From the NCBI RefSeq assembly GCF_900088825.1, contig NZ_LT592170.1:1166852-1230851 (forward strand): 64,000 bases of DNA, given 5' to 3'. Of the stretch, positions 26,650 to 35,480 are shown piece by piece. The notes below the pieces were generated by a model. The model searched no databases and was not told where the DNA came from. It saw only the letters and a list, made by a program, of their open reading frames with translations. Each line of letters opens with the position of its first letter. The first letter of the stretch is position 1. Position numbers and translations under genes: made by a program. The stretch is from Thiomonas delicata. Lineage in GTDB: Bacteria; Pseudomonadota; Gammaproteobacteria; Burkholderiales; Burkholderiaceae_C.

Positions 26650-26670
26650 AGAAATGATACATCAGTTTCT
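26650..26670 (-). promoter_or_regulatory. operator-like palindrome upstream of the defence operon
   Basis: Read on the minus strand, AGAAA and TTTCT arms enclose an inner TGAT-GT-ATCA inverted repeat; the outer and inner centres differ by half a base, so it is a near-perfect palindrome. It lies directly upstream of the abiEi ribosome site and contains a possible -10 (TATCAT). This is where an AbiEi repressor would be expected to bind. Confidence 0.55.
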
Positions 26671-26760
26671 GACATCTTGAAAGCAGCATGGTCCCACTGA
26701 TCTGGTGACGGATTGGTGGGGTGGGATAAGCGGGCCTTGACCGTTACGCTGCGCCGCATC

Positions 26761-26795
26761 CGCGAAAGCGCAGGTCGGTGGCCTGCGCTTTCGCG
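26761..26795. repeat. perfect 14-bp inverted repeat (hairpin)
   Basis: Positions 26761-26774 are exactly complementary to 26782-26795, with a 7-nt spacer. There is no T-tract, so a simple rho-independent terminator is not obvious. It lies between the defence operon promoter and the first remnant gene and may mark an element boundary or protein-binding site. The stretch 26796-27129 holds nothing else I can support. Confidence 0.7.
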
Positions 26796-27129
26796 TCTTG
26801 GGGGAGGGCTATGGTTTGCGGGCGCCTTGTCATATCATTCAAGCAAGCCTCATCAGAGGCCCGCTTGGGTACGCTCAGGCCCGCAACCGCGTTGCTCCTA
26901 TGTGGCTCCTGGCCTACAAGAGCCGGACTGGCCAGGGAGCTGGCACAAACGCCCAAGCCCTTGTCACACTTAGACTTCAGCCGATGCGCTGCCGTTTATG
27001 GAGTGCTTGACATCGGCCCTTTTTTGCCCCGCCGTCTGGGCGGGTCATGCTGCCCATTCCCATCGTCAACACGGGCACTTCAACTACGCGACGCGTAAAC
27101 GGATCCACGCCAGTCTGCTGTGTGAACTT

Positions 27130-27480
27130 TTTCTGCCAAGCTGCGCAGACGCGAAGGACTCGCGCCCGTGGTGCCAAGCCGGGCCCAGGCATGCCGTAAC
27201 TGCACGTCGGAGGTGAACCCGGCCGACGCCGCAGCGGCGGAAGTCGGGCCAATGCGCTGCAGATAGTGCAGCGGCGTGGTGCCCGCGTGCAGCGCGAACA
27301 GACGGCCCAGAAGCTGCGTCGATACGCGGCCTAGGCAGGCCATCGATTCGGCCGTCCGGTTGCTCTGCGGTTGCTGGCGGTGGCATCTTGCAGGCGGTGG
27401 AGCTGCAAGTGGAGGTGGCCGTGGTGGGCGAGAAGGGGCGAAGGCTCGGGGTCGGCCGGGCCGAGCCGCAACGAGACGCA
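27130..27480 (-). pseudogene. remnant of an AraC/GlxA-family regulator
   Basis: The minus frame encodes MACLGRVSTQLLGRLFALHAGTTPLHYLQR and then ASAGFTSDVQLRHAWARLG, the two halves of a GlxA-type AraC HTH region. About twenty residues that normally separate them are missing, and the upstream effector domain is absent or out of frame. I read it as an eroded 3' end of a regulator gene; exact limits are uncertain. The region 27481-27733 shows no further recognisable gene. Confidence 0.5.
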
Positions 27481-27733
27481 TCTTGTCAAGGTACTGGTGG
27501 TGGGTGGTTGCGTCGCGGCCGTCGAGGAGACCCGCATGCGCGGTCAGGAGCGCAGCGGATCAATTCCAGCCAACCCATATACCGAGTTTGTTGATTTCCA
27601 ACACAACGTCAGGTGCTTCATCGAGACCGAAGAGATCCCGGCCTGCGTTCACCAAGTCTCTCGCAGATCAAGTGCCAACGCGATCAAGGCGTGTGCAACG
27701 TACATTTGCTGCATGCCTTGTCTGGCATTTCCT

Positions 27734-28621
27734 TCAGCGACTGGGCCGCTCGGTCGCGCGAACAACATCCAAAAAAGCGCTCACGGCATGCGATGCTCTT
27801 CCGACTTCGGAACAAACCAAACCGAAGTGACGATAAATCGGTGTCTGCAATGGAAGCACGCGCAGTCCCTTTTGATTCTCAGGCAGGGTCAGACTCGGCA
27901 CGAGGGTGACGCCGACCCCTTCACGGACCAAGGCAAACGCACTCGCCCAGTCCTGAACCGTGACCCGCTGGTCGGCCAGCGACAAGCCTGCGGACTCCGC
28001 CAGACTTTTCCCATGAATCACGCATCCTCCTGTGGCCAGCACAAAAGGCTCCTCAACCAGTTCGCCGAGATTCACACTGCCATGAGGACTACGCAAAGCC
28101 AGAGGATGCCGCACCGGGACAACCGCCACCCATTCGTCATGCCCCAGCGGCACGGCGTTGCGTTCGGGTGAGGGATTCATGACGACGCCCAGGTCGATGG
28201 TGTTGTTGGTGAGCCAGGCCTCGACCTCGTCGTCGCTGGCTTCCAAGGCAACCACCTTGATGCCTGGGTGCAGTCGGCGGAAAGTACGCAGCAACGGCGG
28301 CAGCAGGGCGACAAACACGGACGGGAAACTCGCCAGCTTGATCCGTCCCCGATGCAAGCCCTTCGCTTCGTCGGCCAGGGCCTGGATCGCGTCGAGCTCG
28401 GCCAGCATCTTGCGTGCCCGGGCGATGACCTGTTCGCCAACGGCTGTCGGCACCGTGTGCCTGCGGTCTCGAACCAGCAGCGGCACCCCGAGCAACTCTT
28501 CCAGCCGTGCGATCGCCTGGCTCGCGCCCGATTGGGTCACACCGAAATTCGCCGCCGCCTTGGAAATGCCGCCCGACTCTGCGATCGCGATGAGCAGTCG
28601 CCAGTGCATGAGGTTCATCAT
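27734..28621 (-). CDS. LysR-family regulator next to a DHA2 transporter
   Basis: A 295-residue LysR protein: HTH in MHWRLLIAIAESGGISKAAANFGVTQSGASQAIARLEELLG, then a substrate-binding domain (GRIKLASFPSVFVALLPPLLRTF onward). It is divergent from the MFS gene starting at 28721, with a 99-bp shared promoter region, so it probably controls that exporter. Starts at 28621 or 28618 (ATG ATG) are equivalent. The inducer is unknown. Confidence 0.85.
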   Translation of the reverse strand: MMNLMHWRLLIAIAESGGISKAAANFGVTQSGASQAIARLEELLGVPLLVRDRRHTVPTAVGEQVIARARKMLAELDAIQALADEAKGLHRGRIKLASFPSVFVALLPPLLRTFRRLHPGIKVVALEASDDEVEAWLTNNTIDLGVVMNPSPERNAVPLGHDEWVAVVPVRHPLALRSPHGSVNLGELVEEPFVLATGGCVIHGKSLAESAGLSLADQRVTVQDWASAFALVREGVGVTLVPSLTLPENQKGLRVLPLQTPIYRHFGLVCSEVGRASHAVSAFLDVVRATERPSR

Positions 28622-28720
28622 GGTCAGTAGCTCAACTTATGCAATGAATCTGCAAGTCTAATTTTACTTCTGCGACATCGCTGAGCAAAATGGACTCATC
28701 GCCCCCACTTGGTGCTGGTC

Positions 28721-30100
28721 ATGTCCATCGAAGTCAAATCCACCCTCGCTGCACCGAAGCGCATCGGTGGGATGCAGTCGCCAGCATTCGTTCTTACTGC
28801 CGTCGGCATCAGTTCGTTCATGGTGACGTTGGATGTGACGGCGGTCAACGTGGCCTTGCCGAGCATCGGGGACATGTTTGGCCTGCCCCTATCCGCGTTG
28901 CAGTGGGTCGCCAGTGCCTATACGCTGGTCTTCGCCAGCCTGCTCCTCACGGCCGGCGCCTCCAGCGACCGGTGGGGCGCGCGCCCGGTGTTCCTGGGCG
29001 CCCTGACGTTTTTCACCCTGGCGTCGGCAGCCTGCGGCCTGGCCCATAGCGTGGCCGAGCTGATCGCCGCCCGCGCGGTGCAAGGCCTTGGCGCCGCGGC
29101 GATCCTGCCCAGTTCCATGGCTTTACTGACGAATGCCTTTCCGCAGGCCAATCAGCGGGCGCGGGCGGTGGCCATTTGGAGCGGAATCTCGGCGACCGCG
29201 TTGGTGGCGGGGCCGCTGATCGGTGGGTTCCTGGTCCAGACCCTCGGCTGGCGTTCCATCTTCTTCGTGAACATTCCGGTCTGCCTGGTGGTCCTCTCCA
29301 TCGCCGCCATCTCCGCCGGTAAGCCAGCGACCCATCGGCGCGCCTTTGACCCTGCTGGTCAGCTTCTTGCGGTCGTGGCTCTGTTCACCATCACCTTCTC
29401 GACCATTGAGGCCCGTCAATACGGCTGGACGTCGCCAGCCATCGTCGGCGCGCTGGCCATCGGCGTGGCCGCAAGCCTGCTGTTTATTGCGGTCGAACAT
29501 CGTCGGCAGGAGCCGATGCTGCCACTCAGCCTGTTCCGGTCTCGGACCTTCTCCGCGTCGGTGGGCGCGGCGTTTCTCTACAACCTCTCGTATTACGGTG
29601 CGCTGTTCGTCCTGCCCGTGGCGCTGCAGGCGCAGGGCTACTCGCCGCTGTCGGTGGGCGTCCTGCTGATCCCGATGACTCTATCGACCGCCGTGTTCGC
29701 CACGGCCTCGGGCTGGATCGTCAACGCCATCGGTGCTCGCTTGCTAGCCGCCCTGGGGATGTTGGCCGGGGTGCTCGGCGCAGCGATCTTGGCCACCTTC
29801 GGCTTTACGTCCTCGAGCATGAGCGTCGGTGGATTGCTCATCGGCATGGGCGGCGGCACGCTACCCCTGATCGTCGCAGCAGCCCTCTCGAGCCTGCCTC
29901 CAGAACTCGTCGGCGTGGGATCCGGAGTATTGAACGCTGCACGCCAGAGCGGCGGCGCCATGGGCATCGCCGTCCTCGGCGCATTGCTGCAGGGCGCCAC
30001 CCTGAAAGCCGGTCTGGCGTTGGCGATGATCGCCGCCGTCTTTCTGGCGGGCGCCGTCCTCACCTTTTTCTTTATGCGAGAGGGTACTCGCCCAAAGTGA
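28721..30100 (+). CDS. MFS transporter, DHA2 family (14 TM)
   Basis: A 459-residue drug:H+ antiporter-type exporter. The N-terminal motif D region reads FMVTLDVTAVNVALPSIGDMFG, motif A is GASSDRWGARP, and motif C-like GPLIGGFLVQTLGWRSIFF follows, as in EmrB/QacA relatives. About fourteen hydrophobic helices can be traced. I chose the ATG at 28721 (MSIEVKS); GTG starts a few codons upstream lack support. It is divergent from a LysR regulator. A short CTTGCAG-CTT-CTGCAAG hairpin (30113-30129) lies just after the stop but has no T-tract. Substrate not predictable. Confidence 0.87.
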   Translation: MSIEVKSTLAAPKRIGGMQSPAFVLTAVGISSFMVTLDVTAVNVALPSIGDMFGLPLSALQWVASAYTLVFASLLLTAGASSDRWGARPVFLGALTFFTLASAACGLAHSVAELIAARAVQGLGAAAILPSSMALLTNAFPQANQRARAVAIWSGISATALVAGPLIGGFLVQTLGWRSIFFVNIPVCLVVLSIAAISAGKPATHRRAFDPAGQLLAVVALFTITFSTIEARQYGWTSPAIVGALAIGVAASLLFIAVEHRRQEPMLPLSLFRSRTFSASVGAAFLYNLSYYGALFVLPVALQAQGYSPLSVGVLLIPMTLSTAVFATASGWIVNAIGARLLAALGMLAGVLGAAILATFGFTSSSMSVGGLLIGMGGGTLPLIVAAALSSLPPELVGVGSGVLNAARQSGGAMGIAVLGALLQGATLKAGLALAMIAAVFLAGAVLTFFFMREGTRPK

Positions 30101-30240
30101 ACGGCTGATTGCCTTGCAGCTTCTGCAAGCCAAGTTCATGACGCGAAAGGCACTATCTGTCGTGATTGGTACTGTTTTACAACGATGGTCGCAGATTGCG
30201 GCGCAACCGTCAGTCCGCAGTTACCAAATGACGGCTATCC

Positions 30241-31797
30241 CTACAACCCGGCACTCTCGCCACGGAGTTCACTGAGTTCGACATATGTGGGTTTGGAGTG
30301 GCCCAGGAACCCGAAGACCATCGCAGCAGAAAGCAAGCTGATGGCGGCCAGCACGTAGAGCAGGAGATGAAATGCGTCTGCGTAACTGTGCATGAGCCCG
30401 ATATGCGTCGCGTTTGGCAGCAACTGCAGCGCGCGGGACATGTCGCCCATCGCCAGGCGATTGGCCGCAGCGCACAAAGTGGCACTGCTCACGCTGGCAG
30501 GTTCGGTGCTTGCCAAGTTCGCTTGGACCATCCCACCGAGCAGCGCCGTCACGATGGCAAGCGCAATGCCCTCTCCGGCAACGCGCGTTGTGTTGAAGAT
30601 GCCGGTCGCCATGCCCGCCCGCTCCTTGGGTACGACGCTGACTGCAAGACCGTCCATCAAGCCCCACGGCAGGCTCACGCCGATGCCAATGAGGATCATG
30701 GCCAAGATGGTCTGATCCGGCAGTTGCCCAGGAGGACACTGGGCCAGCCACACATTGCCGCAGGCGCACAGCAGAAGCCCGACGCCGGAGATGAGACCAG
30801 GCGAAAGCCACCGAGTCAGCATCCCGGCAAGGAAGGGAATGACAAGCATCGGTGCCGACAGCGCGAACATCATTTGCCCCGCTGTCATCGCGTCCAGCCC
30901 CTCAATCCCGATAAAGCGCTGAGGCAGAAGCACCAGCAGGACGACGTAGGCATACGCAGGCGCTGCCGCCAGGAACTGGACGCCGATGAAACGCGGGTAG
31001 CGAAACAGGGACAAGTCGAGCATCGGCCGTTTGGATCGCCGTTCGACAATCACGAAGGTGGCCATGATCAGACTGGATGTTGCGAGCAGGGCCAGCACGG
31101 GTGCGCTCAACCATCCGTTTTCCGGCACGAGCAGGACCGCAACGGTGAAAAACGTCAAAGCACCGGTGAATGTTGCCGCGCCCAGCCAATCGAATCCTGT
31201 CGCACCTGGGTCGCGCGTTTCGCGGATGCACCATCCCCCTAACGCGAAGGCGAGCAGCGTGATCGCCGTCACACTCAGGAAGACAGAACGCCAGCCGAAA
31301 TGCTCAATCAAAAATCCGGCGACGACCGGGCCGCAGGCCAGGCCGACGCCAAACGTGGTCCCCAGCAGACTGAACGCACGGGTGCGCGCGTTGCCTTCGA
31401 ACTCCTGGGCCAATGCCGCGGCGCCCGACGACAGCGCCGCGGCGCTGGCGACTCCTTGTAGCGCCCGTAAAGTATCCAGCCAGAGCATGCTAGTGGCGTG
31501 CATCGCGATCAGTGACAAGATTGCGAATCCCATCGTTCCGAGCATGAACAGCCGCTTGCGTCCATAGCGATCGGCGAGAGAGCCGCCAATCATGAGACTG
31601 CTACCGAACGCTAGCATGAAAGCGTTCGTCACCCAGCTAAGTTCGATGGGGGTTCCGCCCAAACCTTGCGCGATAGCAGGCAATGCAACTGCCGGGCCAG
31701 TGAAGCTGACGGGCATCGAGAGTCCGGAAAGGCAAATGGCACCCAGGACCAACAGCTTCTGCGTTCCGTTGTAAGTGCCACATTCGTCCATGCTCAT
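30241..31797 (-). CDS. MFS transporter, DHA2 family
   Basis: A 518-residue protein with 14 predicted helices. PVSFTGPAVALPAIAQGLG, GGSLADRYGRKRLFMLG (motif A) and GLACGPVVAGFLIEHFGWRSVFLS (motif C) are typical of DHA2 exporters. It is divergent from the CrgA-type LysR gene at 31972 with a 174-bp gap. It is clearly different in sequence from the first MFS gene, so the two are not a recent duplication. They converge, with stops 140 bp apart. Confidence 0.87.
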   Translation of the reverse strand: MSMDECGTYNGTQKLLVLGAICLSGLSMPVSFTGPAVALPAIAQGLGGTPIELSWVTNAFMLAFGSSLMIGGSLADRYGRKRLFMLGTMGFAILSLIAMHATSMLWLDTLRALQGVASAAALSSGAAALAQEFEGNARTRAFSLLGTTFGVGLACGPVVAGFLIEHFGWRSVFLSVTAITLLAFALGGWCIRETRDPGATGFDWLGAATFTGALTFFTVAVLLVPENGWLSAPVLALLATSSLIMATFVIVERRSKRPMLDLSLFRYPRFIGVQFLAAAPAYAYVVLLVLLPQRFIGIEGLDAMTAGQMMFALSAPMLVIPFLAGMLTRWLSPGLISGVGLLLCACGNVWLAQCPPGQLPDQTILAMILIGIGVSLPWGLMDGLAVSVVPKERAGMATGIFNTTRVAGEGIALAIVTALLGGMVQANLASTEPASVSSATLCAAANRLAMGDMSRALQLLPNATHIGLMHSYADAFHLLLYVLAAISLLSAAMVFGFLGHSKPTYVELSELRGESAGL

Positions 31798-31971
31798 ACA
31801 GAAATCCTCTAGTCAAATGCTGGTGAAGGGCATGGTCCCGAATAGGCGTACCACACTTCGCATTGAGGGTGATGCTAGGCAGAGGGCGTCTTGAGATAAA
31901 TGGCTTTGCTATCCGAACAATGTGGATGAAAATTCCGCAATACCGGTAAGACGCGTTACGCGATTTGCACT

Positions 31972-32871
31972 ATGGACAATTTGAGTGGGCTGGCCGCTTT
32001 CGTGCGGGCTGCCGAAACGCTGAGCTTCGTTGCCGCAGGCCGCGATCTCGGGCTTTCCGCTTCAGCTGTCGGCAAGAGCATCGCCCGCCTCGAAAAGCAT
32101 TTGGGTGTCAGGCTTTTCCATCGCACCACACGTCAGATCAGCCTGACCGACGAGGGCATGACGTTTTTCGTGCGTTGCCGCAGTGCACTGCAAGAGATCG
32201 AGGACGCCGAGGCAGAGCTTTCGAAGGCAAAAGGGACACCGCGCGGCAGGCTGAAGATCAGTTTGCCCACCATTGGTTACCGCCTTCTCTTACCAGTCAT
32301 CCCTCAATTTCGCCATGCATACCCCGAAATTGACCTGGAATTCGATTTCAGCGACCGCTTGGTCGACGTGATCAACGAGGGCTTCGACGCTGTGATCCGC
32401 AGTGGCCCTTTGTCCGACTCCACCCTTACGGCGAAACCTCTCTGCCCCTATCGGTTCATCGTGTGCGCATCGCCCGCCTACTTTGTTCAATATGGGGCGC
32501 TTGGCAATGCCCGTGACCTCGCGAATCACGTGTGTTTGCGATTCAAGTATCCGTCGAGCGGCAAGCTCCAGGAGTGGCTACTCAATGGCGTGTCGGTATT
32601 GCAAGGCCAGAGCGCCTCTGTTCGATCGCAGCAGCTCGTCTTTAACAATACCGAAGCGGTACTGTCGGCCGCGCTGCAAGGACTTGGTATTGCCTACGTT
32701 CCAGATTTCGTCGCGCGTGAACCGCTGGCCGAGGGGAAGTTGCGCCCTGTGCTCGAGAGTGCGAGTACCCGTCAAGGCATGTTTCAGATTCTCTGGGCGA
32801 CGAATCGGCACATGGTTCCGAGGCTGCGCGTATTCATAGACTTTCTGGGGCAGCATCTACACCGCGAGTGA
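31972..32871 (+). CDS. LysR-family regulator (CrgA-like)
   Basis: A 299-residue protein starting MDNLSGLAAFVRAAETLSFVAAGRDLGLSASAVGKSIARLE, the CrgA/YafC-type HTH, followed by an effector domain (GRLKISLPTIGYRLLLPVIPQF). Divergent from the MFS gene at 31797, its probable target. The final residues are complete, so the IS1182 copy 290 bp downstream does not affect it. Confidence 0.87.
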   Translation: MDNLSGLAAFVRAAETLSFVAAGRDLGLSASAVGKSIARLEKHLGVRLFHRTTRQISLTDEGMTFFVRCRSALQEIEDAEAELSKAKGTPRGRLKISLPTIGYRLLLPVIPQFRHAYPEIDLEFDFSDRLVDVINEGFDAVIRSGPLSDSTLTAKPLCPYRFIVCASPAYFVQYGALGNARDLANHVCLRFKYPSSGKLQEWLLNGVSVLQGQSASVRSQQLVFNNTEAVLSAALQGLGIAYVPDFVAREPLAEGKLRPVLESASTRQGMFQILWATNRHMVPRLRVFIDFLGQHLHRE

Positions 32872-33155
32872 ACAGCCGCCGGGTTTGATGGAGGTCCCAC
32901 AGGACTCCGGTCGATCACGATCACATCGCCCTTGATGAAAACGGCCATCTGCTGCGCCGGCTTTTCGAGCAGTTGCCGCGCTGGCTCGTGTCTGTGAGTA
33001 TTCCAGCGCAAACCCGCCAGTCGTTCTGATCCAAAGCGGTCACAGGCGCCAGGCGGGGCAGGTCAACATGTCGGCGGCCATAGGCGACATTTCTTGGATG
33101 TGGTGCAATCCTCACGACCGCTCCTCGGCCTGAACGGACTCTCGCCAGATTCGGC
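32872..33155. other. remnant region with a dispersed repeat, next to IS1182
   Basis: No intact gene. On the minus strand a short stretch reads FIKGDVIVIDRSPVG, loosely like a UmuD/S24 peptidase core, but too short to call. Positions 33010-33037 are an exact 28-bp inverted match to 55498-55525. At 33122-33135 there is a 14-bp match to the end of the 32-bp repeat at 41428. These suggest the left flank of the second IS1182 copy is older mobile-element debris. Confidence 0.5.
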
Positions 33156-33159
33156 CTAG

Positions 33160-34771
33160 GAGGCTGTCGGACTTTCCAGGCTTACGCCTGATGGATCAAT
33201 CCGAGACAATGGCGACAGTGCATTGAGGAGTTCCTCGCGATGAGCCGCTTTGTTTGTGTTGATCGAGACACGGCCTACCTTCTGCCGCCTTCGGTGGACG
33301 AGTGGTTGCCCAGTGATCACCTTGCGCGCTTTGTGGTCGAAGTGATTGATCGGCTTGATCTGGACGATCTGGTCAAGCAGTACGCGGGCCGTGGCTCTGC
33401 CGCGCATCACCCTGCGGTGCTGCTGGGGCTGCTGATCTACGGGTATGCCAACGGGGTGCATTCGAGCCGCAAGATCGAACGCGCGACCTACGACTCGGTG
33501 GCGTTCCGCTTTGTGGCGGCCAATACGCATCCCGATCACGACACGCTGGCGACGTTCCGTCGGCGCTTTCTGAAGGAGATCGAGGCGCTGTTCGTGCAGG
33601 TGCTGGTGCTGGCGCGCGAGATGAAGTTACTCAAGCTCGGTCACATTGCGCTGGACGGCACCAAGATTGGAGCCAACGCGAGCAAGCACAAGGCGCTGTC
33701 GTGGGGTCATGCCAACAAGATCGAGGCGCAGTTGCGCCAGGAAGTCCAGGACCTGTTGGCGCGGGCGGAGAAGGATGATGGATCCAGCGCGCCCGATGGC
33801 ATGGATGTGCCCGCCGAGATTGCCCGCCGCGAGGACCGTCTGCGCGCCATCGCGCAGGCCAAGGCCAAGATTGCGCAACGCGCCGCCGAACGATTCAAGG
33901 CGGAGCAGCAGGAGTTTGAGGCCAAAGAGGCCAAGCGCCGCGCCCAGCGCGAGGCTGGCAAGAAGCCGCGCGGGCGGGATCCCGAGCCGCCCCAGGCCGG
34001 TCCCCAGGACGGCGACCAGGTCAACCTGACGGACGAGGAGTCGCGCATCATGCCGGTGTCCGGCGGCGGCTTCGAGCAGAGCTACAACGCCCAAGCCGGC
34101 GTGGACATCGAGACGATGATGGTGGTCACCGCGCACGTCACGCAGTCCTGCAATGACAAGCGCGAAGTGGTGCCCACGCTGGAGCAGATAGCGGCGTTGC
34201 CCGAGGCGCTGGGCACCGTGCAGACCCTGGTCGCCGACAACGGCTTTTGCAGCCAGGCGAACGTGGTCGCCTGCGTGCAGGCGGGAATCGAGCCGCTGCT
34301 GGCGATGAAGCGCGAGTCGCATCACGTGCCACTGGCCGAACGGTTTGGGCCCGACCCCGACGCGCCGCGAACTGCGGAGCCGGTCGCCAACATGGCCCAC
34401 CGCCTGTCCACACAGGCAGGCCGGGCGCTGTACAAACTGCGCAAGCAGACCGTCGAGCCCGTGTTCGGCATCATCAAGCACGTCATGGGCTGGCGTCAGA
34501 TGAGCATGCGCGGACTGCACAAGGCGCAAGGCGAGTGGAACCTCGTGACCATGGCCTGGAACATCAAGCGCATGCATGTGCTGCGCGCCAGGTGACGAGC
34601 AAAGGGGGAAGTGCGCCCAGATCACGCCCCACCGCACGACCTGCTACGCGCCCCAACGGGCCGCCCAGGAGCCTGTGCAAGTGATGAAGACGCTGGCGGC
34701 GTGCCGGGTCACGCAAAAACCGCGCCGCTCGCCGCCGCCACCCGCCCCTCGGGCTTAAGTCCGACGGTCTC
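33160..34771 (+). mobile_element. IS1182-family insertion sequence, copy 2
   Basis: A 1612-bp element in the opposite orientation to the copy at 3093-4704, again flanked by CTAG (33156-33159 and 34772-34775) and with the same GAGRCYGTCGGACTT-type terminal repeats. The encoded protein and the spurious frames on both strands are identical to those of copy 1, so the DNA must be identical or nearly so. Together the two bound about 31.7 kb. Confidence 0.92.
33240..34595 (+). CDS. IS1182-family transposase (second copy)
   Basis: A 451-residue transposase identical throughout to the copy at 3269-4624, with intact catalytic regions (HIALDGTKIGA, VADNGFCSQANV, and the Glu-containing helix near the C-terminus). 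Either copy could act on either set of ends, so the whole segment between them is potentially mobilisable. Confidence 0.95.
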   Translation: MSRFVCVDRDTAYLLPPSVDEWLPSDHLARFVVEVIDRLDLDDLVKQYAGRGSAAHHPAVLLGLLIYGYANGVHSSRKIERATYDSVAFRFVAANTHPDHDTLATFRRRFLKEIEALFVQVLVLAREMKLLKLGHIALDGTKIGANASKHKALSWGHANKIEAQLRQEVQDLLARAEKDDGSSAPDGMDVPAEIARREDRLRAIAQAKAKIAQRAAERFKAEQQEFEAKEAKRRAQREAGKKPRGRDPEPPQAGPQDGDQVNLTDEESRIMPVSGGGFEQSYNAQAGVDIETMMVVTAHVTQSCNDKREVVPTLEQIAALPEALGTVQTLVADNGFCSQANVVACVQAGIEPLLAMKRESHHVPLAERFGPDPDAPRTAEPVANMAHRLSTQAGRALYKLRKQTVEPVFGIIKHVMGWRQMSMRGLHKAQGEWNLVTMAWNIKRMHVLRAR

Positions 34772-35480
34772 CTAGAGGCCGGTCACGACCCATTGCCGTC
34801 ATCGACAGCCCGCAGACTCACACCTGATCAATGGACGAGGATGGACTGTCAGTGTGCAACCTGTCCCTGCCTGGCGCCGTCCGGGGTTCGTCCAGTCCAG
34901 TTCTTGAACGCCCGGTAGAACGAGTTCGGCTCGTCAAAGCCCAGCAAGAACGAAATCTCGGCGATGGGCAGCGCGGTCTTCAACAAGTAATGTCTGGCCA
35001 AGGACTGGCGAGTCTCCTGGAGAATGTGCTGGAAATTGCGCCCTTCACCTTCCAGCCGACGCTGCAGCGTGCGCTTGCTCATCAGGAGCTTGGCGGCAAT
35101 GGCCTCCATGCTGCAGCGGCCGCTCGGCAACCCTTCCAAAAGCGCCGCATGCACCCTGGCGGCGGTCGTCACCGCAGCGCCCAAGTCGGCCAGGCGCAGA
35201 CGCAGCTCTGGCTCAAACACGGCCCATATGGCGGCATTCGAGGTCAGAAACGGCCTGTGGGCATCTGAGGTGCGTATTCCGGCGAACGTGACCGCTGATT
35301 CCGGTCATCGTGACCGATGGTGGTGTTGCGCGGCTTGATTTTAGGTTTGGCTTGCTTTGAGGGTTGGCTTTCCTTTCTCAAATTGTTGTTGAAACGGTTT
35401 CGTCAGGCCCCCGCCAGGCCGCCGGAGGCACCCCCCGATCGGGCATGTATGCATGATCCCGCTCGACAGGCATCAGAGAA

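Noticed and set aside
32921-33011. LexA/UmuD-like peptidase fragment
   Set aside because: Only about fifteen residues look similar and the catalytic Ser/Lys region is absent.
3089-34775. CTAG duplications as proof of a composite transposition or inversion
   Set aside because: CTAG is palindromic and identical at all four flanks, so it cannot distinguish independent insertions from recombination.
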